Shown here piece after piece: positions 51,001-63,000 of a stretch of 64,000 nt of DNA; positions within the stretch are counted from its first letter, which is position 1; each line of letters opens with the position of its first letter. The DNA lies in contig JAWRVZ010000014.1 of the NCBI GenBank assembly GCA_037043235.1, forward strand, positions 4,526,001 to 4,590,000, given 5' to 3'. Origin of the DNA: Rhodeus uyekii. Its lineage: Eukaryota > Chordata > Actinopteri > Cypriniformes > Acheilognathidae. The translations under genes and the position numbers were made by a program. The notes beneath the pieces were generated by a model, which saw only the letters and a program-made list of their open reading frames with translations, did no database searches and was not told the DNA's origin.

Positions 51001-54000
51001 GGTAGATCGGATTGAGGAAGTCCCGCAGAATCTTCATGAACCCTTGGAAGATCGCTGGTGCATTAGATAAGCCGAAGGGAATGACTCGATATTCATAATG
51101 GCCTGAAGGCGTGAGTCTTCCACTCATCTCCCTTTTTTATCCAAATGAGATTATAAACGCTGCGCAGGTCCAACTTTGTAAAAATGCGAGCTCCCCGCAG
51201 CTGTTCCAGAACGGAGGGTACCAGGGGAAGTGGGTAACGCATTTTGATGGTTTGGGAGTTGTCGGTAGATGGCGGTAGTCTATACAGGGCCTTAAGCCTC
51301 CGTCCTTCTTGCTCACAAATAAGAAGCTTGAAGTGGCATCCCAGGACGAGGTCAGCGGTTGATCCCTCCAGCACCAGCAAGGGAAGATATTCTTTGTTTA
51401 GACATCCTATCTGGAGGGTGAGTGGAGCTGAGACGTAGCGAATGCACCGCCGGCCAAGCAGTTTTCCCAGTATGGAGTATGCTTGGTAGGGATGTGGGAG
51501 TGTTTCTTGACTCGGATCTTGTACAGAAGTTCAGTGGAAAGGAATTTTCCCACAGAACCAGAATCGATCAGGGCTTTGGCTGAAACAGAACAGAACGAAG
51601 TAGTTACCAGCACATCAGTTTCAGGTAAAGTATGGATTACAGGTTCCGCATGTATGGTACTTACCGGTTGGGCTGGGCAGGTAGCGCGAAGATGACCCAA
51701 TCCACCGCAATAGAGGCAGACGTGCAAACGGAGATGTCTTTCCCGTTCAGATGGTGACAAGCAATTGTGATCCACTTGCATAGGTTCTGATGCTGGAGGG
51801 TTGGGCTCCCATGGTGGAGGCGGGGAATGCAACATAGATGGGGAGGCTGAACAGGCAGTAAGGAGGGAGATCAAGGAGCATTGAGAGTCTGAGTACCAAT
51901 GTTGAGACCAGACGCAGAGTGCTGGGTGAGGGCTGGTGAAATAGTGAAACGCTGATTGGGAACAGGTGCAGGTGCGCAATACTCAGGGGACTGGAAACGA
52001 GTGGGTGGAGAATGAGAGTCTGCTGTGAGGGGTGTTTGCTTACAGATTTTGGTGAATGTTGGTTAAACTAACCGCTGACTTTAGTCAAAAGGTAGCACTA
52101 CTGAGTCCCTTACATGTCTATGTTTAAGACTTTGCCCATGTCTACTGGCCCACAACTCTTATATGTGTGTCAAGTATCGAGTTTGAAGCACGCTAAGAGT
52201 CTCAAAAACACCCAAAAAGAATATTACCGTCAATTTTGGCATGTTACCATGACAACAGTAATTCAGATTTGAAGAGTCATTTTGTCGCAGTCTGGTCGCG
52301 TCTTTCACATCCGGCTCCTTGACATCTGTGGCTGATTCAGTGATTATTGATTGACTTCAGAAAGTTTTTCCACTATTTTGTAGAAGAAGAAAAAAACAGG
52401 AGCTCCCACTTATTTAGAGGACCTTTTGTTTTCATCATTGCAACTGACACTAAACACAAAGCTCAATTTTAACTCTCGCCCACATCATGAGAAAATCTCT
52501 TATAACACAAGCAAGTTTTTCTTCTCTTGTACTCAGCCTTTGTTATTTGAAGCTGCAGCAATTCACACTCACAGTTCTCATCTAAAAGTGACTGATGTGC
52601 TCTACACCCATCTCTGTTTTCATGATGTGATTCTCTTATATTATTTTTTGGCAGGGAATGTAAGTACATGACAGAGGTGAATTTTTCCATTATATTTTCT
52701 TTGAGACAGCATGTTATCGAACAGGTTTTTCAGCATTTTAAATCTTTGGATCTTAGAAAGATGCAGAAATCAGATTATTGCACTTAAGTGGTTTAAAAAA
52801 ACAGACGTTATCTCTACTAACATATAATATTGTCAATCTTCATCTTCATTCCGCTGCTGGTCAAATGGGTGCCCTATATATGTGAAAAAACTGCTTTCAA
52901 AGTTTTGCAAGTAAAACTATAGTGCAAAGTCACTACATGATAAAACATTTGATTATGTTTTATATTTAAAAAAAAAATTAATTATTGTAATTTTGGTTAC
53001 CAGTTTTGAAATCTTTAGAATGATTTGTTACATTTTCTGTTTTTTGGTAATATTTACTGTATTATTTTAGTACTATGCATGTTACTATGCATCATATTTA
53101 TTAAATGAAACTCAGGAACTACACACAACATAATATAGATGAGGACTGACAAAGACTGGAGGGAACACAGGGTGGATATATACAGGGGAATCAGAGGGAA
53201 CAAGACACAGCTGACAATACTAACTGGCTGATTGATTACGAGACAGGTTAATGGAATGACACTGGGAGAACACACAGGGAACCTGGATGAAAAGAAAGAC
53301 AAGACAGACATGTGACATTAGCTCCCTCTCCTGGAAGGCTTGTCCTCATGCCGCAAAGAGTCCAACAGAAGAGGACGAGGAGGGAGCTCAGGAGGAGGGT
53401 GTGGAGCAAAACACAGTCCAAGGTAGAGTGGAGGGTGGGAGGAGCCAGGAGGAAACCAGGAGCAGGGAGCCCCAGGTGGAGCTCCAGAGTCCAGCCAGGA
53501 TGAGCCTCCAGGGCAGAGTTGATGGCAGGAGGACCATGGTGATGGCCGGATGGTGGACCGGATGACTGACATCGAAGACATCATAGCAGGAGCCGACGAC
53601 CCTATGAGCCCACGTGAGACCGCTGGCCCTGGAGAACGAGCTGGAGCCGGAAAACCAGAGGACAGATGCAGAGTAGGTGGGACCGTGGATGAAGATGGAA
53701 CTGGGGGGAGGGCAGAGGTTTCTGGTCAAGATGAGGGAGGGCGGGAGGGAGCTGATGTGTCGACGGGCTGAGGTGGAGCTATGGGCACAGAGGTCGGAGG
53801 CGAAACTCAGGGATCATCTGTGCAGGGGGAAGCTGGTGGACAGACGACACAAGGCGGCTTCCAGTTGTTGGTGGGAGCTGATGAAGGACAGCTGGACCCT
53901 GGAAGAGGTGTGTCCATAAATAGACATTCACAAGCTGTGTAGTGGTCCCTATGCCAATATTCCACCAGAATGTCTTTATAGTAATGGAATTCCTGGGCAT

Positions 54001-57000
54001 CTAGAACCCGAAAGTGAAAGGCCTTCACTCCTCCCATGCTCCCTTGGGTGAGAACAAAGCTTCTTACCAGTCTCTTTCAGTTAGTCTTGCAATTGCATCA
54101 TAATGAGCATATTCACTTCGAGGAGTAAAACATAAAAAGTTGATTAATGTGTCTCATCTTATCTTGTTTTTTCTTTTTTCAGTAAATTTGTAAAGATCAA
54201 AAAAGATTTGTCAGACCTGATCATTCCACAGTCTGTATGCTTTTACTGAAAAGGCTAAATTTGGTAATACAGCATGAGCATAGTATGAACATATAACAAT
54301 CAGTTTGATTTGTGCTAAATACAGTTGACAAGAATCCACAAGCAACCAAAAAGTTGGACCAAGTTTTGCAAACCCTGCATCATGCTCATTAAACAAGCAC
54401 CTGCAATCCAGTTCAACCACGTGCTAAATTAATATTTAATTCAAGCCAGCATACCTTCTTTCTATGTAAATTAAACTTATTTTAGATTGCGACTTTTCAC
54501 AAAACTCAGCAAGATGGGGAATTGTACCATGTAAATTGTATTCAGCAAAAGCTTTGGATGTGTTTGCGCCATTAATGAATTTGCATAATTTTTGCAGTGA
54601 TTTAGGTGCTAAGACTATGCAGACAGTGTCGGGTTGGGTGAAAGGATGAGTCGAGAACTCCGATGCAGACTATATATTTATTTAAATATAAAAATAAAAC
54701 AAATACTACCCTGAGCAGGAAAGCTTGGGAAGGTTTGGTTTGGATTGGCTTGGCTTGGTTTGGCACAAAACCGAGAAACACATATAAGGGACGATTTGAT
54801 GGGTAGACAGATAACAACGATCTGACCCAGGACTGCAAACACAAGCAGAATAGATAGGCGGCAAACAAAGCAGGTAATGAGGGAGGACAGGTTTGGCAAA
54901 TTAACCAATAATCAGATAACAAGATGGGTGGGGTTGGACAATAGACAGGAGAACACATGTAAATTCATGAATTATTAGGGAGTTATTTGGGAATTCTGTC
55001 CATTATGTTATGTTTCGTAAAGGAAACTTTGTCCCTGGCCATTCCAGTAGAGAGGGGACCCTTGATAACAGACATAATGAAATGTCAAATGTGTCCCTTT
55101 GCTGTTTTCTTGCAATGTTTCTTGTACTGGAGTCATAATAACAAAAGAAGTATTCAGTACTTTGTGCAGAAGTATTCAGGGTGGAAGAAGGCCATTCTGT
55201 AGTGGACCGTCCAGTCCCAGGTCCCAGATCCCAGATGTCACAGATCTCGTTGGCCTCTTTTGCTTGTGTTCACTTTGTCCTTTTGGTGGTACATGATGGA
55301 GAGAAACCTTTTTTGTTGTTTAAATGACACAGGCCATAAATGCAGTCTTTCATCACTGTCCACCTTTTGTGATGCAGCTTTTAGATGTTAGATTTGAACA
55401 GTATCTTTATCCATCTCTATCTACTGTTCCTCTTACTTACTTTCTTTGTTGAGGGTAGATGACATTTTACTGTCTCTATCTCAATCTTTTTCTCTCTATC
55501 ACTTGTTCACTCTCTTTCTCTTCCTGTCCTTTTTGTTTCTCTCATGACTTGTTCTTCCTTTTTTCATTTGGAAATAAAGTCATATCAGAATATTGTATCT
55601 GAGTCTAGGTTGTAAAACAGTCTCGGATATTGAAAGCAAAATAAGACAAAAGAGAGATTAAAAAGGAAATGACCTAAAGTCATATTGATATATGTCTGAC
55701 TTTACCCAAAGCTAAATTAGACATTTTTCATCTCCTTTTTTGTAATCCAGACTGCATGTTCAAAATGAGATTTCAACACCTTGAGATATCTTGCAAAAGA
55801 ATAAGTATTTTTACTGAAACTAATCATAGGAGTAGGTGAGATTCTAAAATCACAGTATTTGACCTTTGTGATATTTATTTTTTATTTTTATGAGTTTCTG
55901 TATTTTTCACTTTCCACGCACTGATTGTTTGTTTTGGTTCTTCATTCATATATATTTACCCCTCTGTGATCAAGTAAACTGCTTAATTTGATTTTGGAGT
56001 GACAAGATTTTTGTATTGGTTACACTGTATAATAACTTAAACAATGAATAATAAGCAACATATAGATTATACAAACAAGAAAGCAAATTAATAACTAGAT
56101 AGAGTATTTCTATGTGCATTGTACAAGGTTAGGAGATCCATGACACAGAAATAAATGCTTGTCATTCACTTGGTGTTTTCATTGATGCTGTTTGAAGTGG
56201 AAGTCAATTAATCAATTATTGAGTCAAAGGTAATGCCGTTATCTCTCTCACAAAGCACTTCCATTACCCAAGGTTAATGTGTACTTAATAATTAAAGGAT
56301 AATTAAACTCACATTCAAGCTTAATTGTATTTTCATTTGCCCAAGGCTCGTTTGCAATTGATAGACCTCCACAACTCCCCTGATAGAAGACCTTTATTTG
56401 GGTTGTATAAATTATATTATGAGTCTCAAAGTGTACACTTTCAATGCAAGGTGTGCAGAAAAATCAAAGCTTTAATGATCAATGCTAAGCTGGATCTGAC
56501 AAACAGAAATCAATGGTGATAACAGATGCTTTTAAACTATTGAGCGTGCGTATTGACATGGTAGTCAGTTCAGAGGCGCTCGCTGAAAAGGTTCATTTAC
56601 AGCCAAGGAGGCCAAATACAGTCAAAAACCAGCTGTATTCCAAACAGAGGACAGCCACTGACAGATTCAACTGTGTTTTTATGTGTGTGCTGTTAAAAGC
56701 ATATTGCTTTTCATATGCATTACATTGTACTGACATTATCTAAAATATCCTATGCCTTGATGATGTGTGTGGGCTCGTGCTAGCAACTGCACAAGTGATA
56801 TGCCTTTTTCACAGTCAGTTTCCAAGTGGAGAAATGATGACAGATATCAAAGTAGAGTCAGGCATCTTAGACGTCTGCTGATATAAACCGTTTTTAAACC
56901 ATTTTAAAAGCAATGAATCCCCCTCAGCCTCAAGGTGCATTTCCTCCATGTTGTCTCTATCACACCGATCTGTGCCGTTTTTGAATCCTCCTCTGTGGAC

Positions 57001-60000
57001 CCCTGCCAACGTAATGTGATGTGTAGCCAGCGATTTTAGGTTCATCCATCTCAGCCACTTTTATCAGCGCATGTAGCATCTTAAGCAGCGTGTTGATATC
57101 TCATCCCCGCCGCAGTGTTCCTAGATGTATCTGGTCACTTTCTAGCAGGAGATTGAAAGCACGCTGCTGCTTCCATATTCTTCTAAAGGCCTCATTTTAC
57201 CTCCAACAAAAAAGCTGATGAGAAACAAAAGGCTGGAAGGCAGTGTCAGGGTGAGTGGAGATTATAGCATCAGGACATATATCAAAGTGGTCAGTGTTGC
57301 ACTGAGGTCATCTTATATCTTTCATGCCTTCATGAATGACATTATATAACCTGTCTGGGGAAAATTACAAGTCTGCTAAACATTATCATCAGCATCAGAG
57401 TGACAATAAAGGAATATTCTTAAATACATTTATATACATTAATAAGGAACAAAAAAGGAACAATACTGAATCATAAAATGTTACAAGTATGACTTCGAAA
57501 CCCTGAAGATTAATTTGCCATTGGTTCCCTTTTCTAATAGGATTTTATAATGGGGTCTTTTACAAGTGAAATATAAAGTCTGCGATATACATACCATGAT
57601 GATACTTGGACGTTTAGTTCTACAAAATAAACAGCAGTCACAACCGAAACATTCCAGTCTTACTAATTAAAAATATTTTCTTTAAAAAAAAATGTAAAAA
57701 AATAAAATAAACAGAACAGCTTCAAATTTCACTTATTCAGTATTGGTGTGTAACGTACGGTGTGCATCAAGTTATGTTTACCGCAGAGATTAATTTACTC
57801 ATAAATACAAAATCTTGAATTATTTTTTAAGCTTTGATGCCATCCCTGTACCACTCAATTGTCACACATTACGGTTACAAATGTGTAAACAATGATTGTT
57901 TCACATATTAAAGTATAGATACACCGTTGTTGTGTTGTATATGTCGATTTCTTGTGGTTTACAGAAAATACAAGCTTGGTGTGAATAGGCTTTAAAGTAT
58001 TTATATTACAGTATATCTGTTACTAATACCTAATTATTTAAACTTCTACAATAATCGAGATAACCTAAGAATTTCACTGCTTCAACATGGATAAACATAC
58101 TGGAAAAAAGTGTGTTCCACTGTACAATCTTTATTTGATCCACAATATAATTACTAACTAACTATCAAGGTGTAGACTCAATCAATAACCAAAAATTAAA
58201 GACTGCTCAAAGAGGAACTTAAATACTGATTATGAGATAAAGACTGTAAACAGCTGTAATGAGTGTCCATGACAATTAATGAGTGGCAGGAAAATTAGAA
58301 CAAAGGAAACATGTGACTGAAGATAAACATCCGTAAAAATGTATTAAACAGAAAGTAACTGTGACAGTAACGAATGGGTATTACATTTGCTCATCTCATC
58401 AAAAATTTATATAAATTGGAATTTTAATTATGATAAATATAAAAACCTTGGAAGTTTTCGTTTGGTGGACACAACCAAAATAATTATAATTTAAGAAAGA
58501 AAGTGTAGTATATGTGTAGTATATGTCTACATTATACGTTAGATTTAGCGCTTGTGACCACTTGCCAATTTACTTCATGTGTACATTATTTATTTATTTT
58601 TACACATCTACACGTCTGTGTGTCAGGGTTCTGCCACATTCTGTCTTGTAAATTCTTGTTGTTGTGGCAAAGCTCTGACACTACAGTAATGTCTTGTGTT
58701 TGGTGTGTGCACGCAAATTCGAAGGTTCGAGCCGCGTGCTCTCTTGTCTGTGTAACGCTTTGTGTGTGGGTTATGACGTCCGGTCCCTATACTTCGGTCT
58801 GGTTCAGTTTCGGTTTTGGGTCGGGATTCGGATGTTCATAACTCATGTGTTCGTCCTTGGCATAAGAGCGTGAGCCGATTGGTTCCTCGTTCTCACACGC
58901 TCTGCATTACGTGAGTGGACGCGGTTTCGGGCTTTGCTTGAATTGCGTCCTCTCGTGTCTGTGTCTAGTATTTGTAAGCTTTCATGTTGTGTTTTCTTGT
59001 TGCGCACAGTTTGGTTTTCTCCAGCTACGTGCTGTTTTTGTGTTAATGTGAACACGCAATGATGCGCTTTCGCAATGGCTGGGTGTTCTTTGTGACGGAA
59101 CGGCTGCCTCCCCCTGATCTCGACGCTCGACTGGAGTGTGTGAAGAGAGGAGGGGCGCGGTAATGAGGAGAATTGGCGGCATGTGGTGGCACACACCTGA
59201 GTTCCATGAATCGTTACCACCGCCGCCGATAAATGACGAGCGCGCCTCTCCTCGGGAGGCGGGTCCTTCCCCTGATTTGTCCCAGCTGTTTCCTGATCTA
59301 TTATTCTCCCTCCTGTGTCTACTTAATCCCTTCGTCTTTGCTGTCTTGTGCTGTTTCATCGTCGTTTAATGGCTGTGTCACTCCTTGTCTCTCAACTCCC
59401 CCTCGGGTTTGTTTTTGTTTGCTTTTTGTTATAATAAAATTCCCATCATCTTGCACTATTGAGTCCTCGCTTCATCCCCTTCCACGCAAATGGCATACAG
59501 AATAAACTAAACTTGTCTTGACTTGACCTGTTGTGTTGTTAAATGGACACTCTACAAACCCTCTTTCGATCAAACTTTATGGTTGCACACATACATGTAT
59601 TGTGAGGATCTATCGGTACACATCGGGGGTATGATACAGCAAGTTTCTGATTGAGAGGCTATTAGGGAAGGCTTAGCTTATCACTGCAATAATGAAAGTG
59701 AATAAGTGGAGGCTTTAGTGCTAATGAAGTGCATCCTTCCTAATTAATTATCAGAGGGAGAAAGATTAGGGAGATAAGTAATAAAAGAAAAAGAAGAGGA
59801 AATAAATTATTGGAGGACAGAGATTTGTGCAGAAGTGACAGACAACAAGGAGGAATAGTGAAGAAAAGAGTAAAGTGTAAAAAGTGAAGTCAATGGGTAT
59901 AAAATAAAAAGGCCAGAACATAAAGAGAATTTGTGGGAAATAAAGTGAGAATGTGGGAAAGTGAGTGAGAGCGTGTTGACAATATATCGGAAGTGTTTTG

Positions 60001-63000
60001 AAAAGTAAATGTTTGCAACTACAGAAAAAAAAAATGTGTTTGGAAAGAAAAAGAAGATGTGTGAAAGAGAGAGCATTGATGGCCAGACATACTGTCATTA
60101 CAGTCGATTCAGCTGTAGCTTGTGGCTGTGGTAAATCTATTTGCTTCTTTTCCCTTGCTGTCTTTACAGTCTCAGCATTATCTAGCATATGTGTAGCACA
60201 TCACAACCTAGAGATTATACCTAAAACATTATGTAAATCTATTGAAAACAGCTGTAAGGTGTCTCCCAGTGCCAGGATGTGACAATGAAGTTAATGAGCA
60301 GTGATATTTTGACATTACTAGGAGCAAAAAAATTGTTTGCACACACAATTGTTTGCACACACAAATTTGTGTGTGAAATCTGTGTGAATGTTTTCACAAA
60401 TGTAAATCATAATGTAATGATTAATCAAAACCTTTCATACTAAATTGTTTTCTAAATTTAAAATAAACAAATGAGCAAATGAGCATATTAGAATAATTTC
60501 TGAAGAATAATGTGACACTGATCAGATAAATAATTTACACTGTAACCTTCTGCACGCAAGTTTAAAATATTCTCTCTGACCCTCCAGCGAGTTTTTTTAA
60601 GCAACTGCTACTTACATTTATATTTATTCATTTAATAGACGCTTTTATCCAAAGTGACTTACAATTTGACGAGTACAGAAGCGATTTGTCCTGAGGATCC
60701 AAAAATACATAAGTGTGCTTACATTACAACGTTTCAAACATGCTACACACTAGTACAAACATGGGGAATAGAGAGAGAAAAGATAATAAATTTTTTTTGG
60801 GTGCACATTCTAAAATAGATAGCATTCGATCTATTTTAGAATGTTTCCCCATATTGTTTCCTTGGCGATTGTTTCATGCTTGTCACGTGATCCGCACCGC
60901 AGCCACAAAAGCGATATATGACAGATGTATCACATTTATTTAGTCTTTGTCTTATTTATTCCAAATACTCACCGACTTGTTGGTTATGTTATCAAGTACC
61001 TGACATTCCGATTCTCAAATATGTTGAAGTGAATGTGCTTGGCGTTTAAAAACCTTAATAATGATCATATTAGTTAATACATGATGCCTGACGGGCGACG
61101 CCGGGTTAGTTTCAGAGTTCAGAGAATCGGATCGGTCTGATTTACAACACGTAAATTAATTTACTTCTCCCCAAATATATGACTGTAAGTTCCTGGTGAA
61201 GTGGGAGAAGAATAGAGTGAACTTTAAAGTTGCCAATGCAATGTGTATCTGATTTATCTGATCAATTTATATTCAACAGCCATTTCTGCTTTTATAGACA
61301 TCATTATGTGATTTTCTATAAATGTATTGTTTTGTGAGTGCGTATGAGTTTTTAAATGCCTTAAACTTAAACATGTGGTTGAAAACATGGAATAGTTGCG
61401 ATAAATTACCTTGAGTGCATCCATGTCTGGATCAGCACCAGAAAACACATGAAAACACGTTTGAAATAAGCGGTTGATCACATGACCCACAGAACGTTAT
61501 ATTTACACTGGTGTGATCGTACGCAAAGGGTTACAATATATTAATATATTAGTTTTCTTTTATGTAATTTTGATTAAATAAATGCAGCTAATAAGAAAAG
61601 GTGTGTCAAAGCAGAAGCTGTGTGCTCTGTCCCTAAACCTAAACCTAACCCTATCCATAACTTGATCACTGAATAACACTGATGTAGAAGCACCTAACCC
61701 TGTAAGCCTAAACTTAACATAAATATGTCCCTTAAAACTAGTTCTGTACGAAAGGTGTTTATTTAGTTTTAAGCAGTTTTAAAGGTGCCACTTGGCATTA
61801 CCCGAGGTTCCTGTTGAAGATAATGCATAATTATGAGTGTCATGTTAGCTAAGAGTGACAAAAGACAAGAAAAAGAAAGGTTGTGTGGAAAGCCCTTACA
61901 TAGTGATGAGTAACCCTAGCTGTATATTAAGAATAAGAACAGATCCATCAGTGGCGGACTGAGCAAATACGGGGCCTTAGGCAAACTTTGAAAAGGGGCC
62001 CCTCCCCTCCCGAAAAATTAATTTAAAAGTCCGATCAAGGCCTGTAGGTATGAAATTATAGCAGTTTGTGTCAGCTAACCGGCTAAAAAAATTGTTACAA
62101 ATTTTTAAAAATGACAACAAGTGCAATAGTTCTTTGCAAGGGGCTGCTTGTTGGGGCCCATGTATGTTCGGGGGCCCTAGGCAATTGCCTACACTTGGCT
62201 AATGGTAAGTCCGCCTATGAGATCCATAAGAGGTTAAGAACAAATCCATGTCTATGCACGATGTAAATTAGGTGTCAGTTTTTCATGAAAAGTTCTCCTG
62301 TGTGTATAGTTTAAAATAAAGCACGCAATTTTTAATGACACCCGTTGTCTTATTCAAGCTTACTGTGTGTTATTTAAAATGGTATATAGCATTTATCATA
62401 GAGGTTATTCATTTAATTTGAGGTACAGACATTTCAAATCGGTTCAATCCAATAGCAGATTCTGAATCTACTGTGTGTGTGTGTACTCTAAACTCTGCAA
62501 TCCAATAAAAATGTCCATTTACTTGTCCATCACAAGTATTCCGCACATGCAATTAGACGCTTGCAGGCTGTCTGTGGTCCTGTCAGAGACGATATCCCTG
62601 TGTGTAATTAGAGGATTTTTTCCCCCTTTAAGATCTAAAAATATGCAATGTAAAAAAAATTCTCATGTCACTTAGATCATTACTAAGCCTCTAGCTTATT
62701 CCTAACAAAACCTCTCTGGGTGAGGTACTTAAAAAAGATTGGTTGTAAAGAGTGTGCTGTGTACTTTAGGTTTTTTGAGCTTTGAGATTTTTTTGATAAT
62801 TACTTTTGAAGTTTGGTCGGTCATAAACTTTAAATATGTCAGAGGAGAGAACTATTGTTGTAGTGACTGTTAAGTTTTATTTGTTTTCCCACAACATCTA
62901 CATTGGCATCTCTTGGTTTTACAGTCATGAATATGTATGTAAATAAGTATTTGATGCGTATTGTATAGCCTATATTTTGCTCAAGGAAAACAGCTTTTAT

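Larger units (their letters stand above)
50925..52075 (-). mobile_element. Ty3/gypsy retrotransposon gag-protease-RT fragment, minus strand
   Basis: Runs from a gag end at about 51979 through a protease-like segment to the reverse-transcriptase start at about 50940 on the minus strand. No LTRs adjoin it directly. The right end is near 52075 and the left end abuts the Tc1 half. Details are under the two pseudogene entries. Confidence 0.85.

Noticed and set aside
53287..53919. Several overlapping frames with Gly/Glu/Arg-rich products
   Set aside because: Purine-rich low-complexity sequence open in many phases on both strands.
58843..59359. Two overlapping 125-codon minus-strand frames
   Set aside because: Antisense frames within the 58621 LTR, no recognisable motif.
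59766..60188. 140-codon hydrophobic minus-strand frame
   Set aside because: Complement of an A/G-rich tract, which always gives Phe/Leu/Ser-rich frames; no family motif and no splice context.
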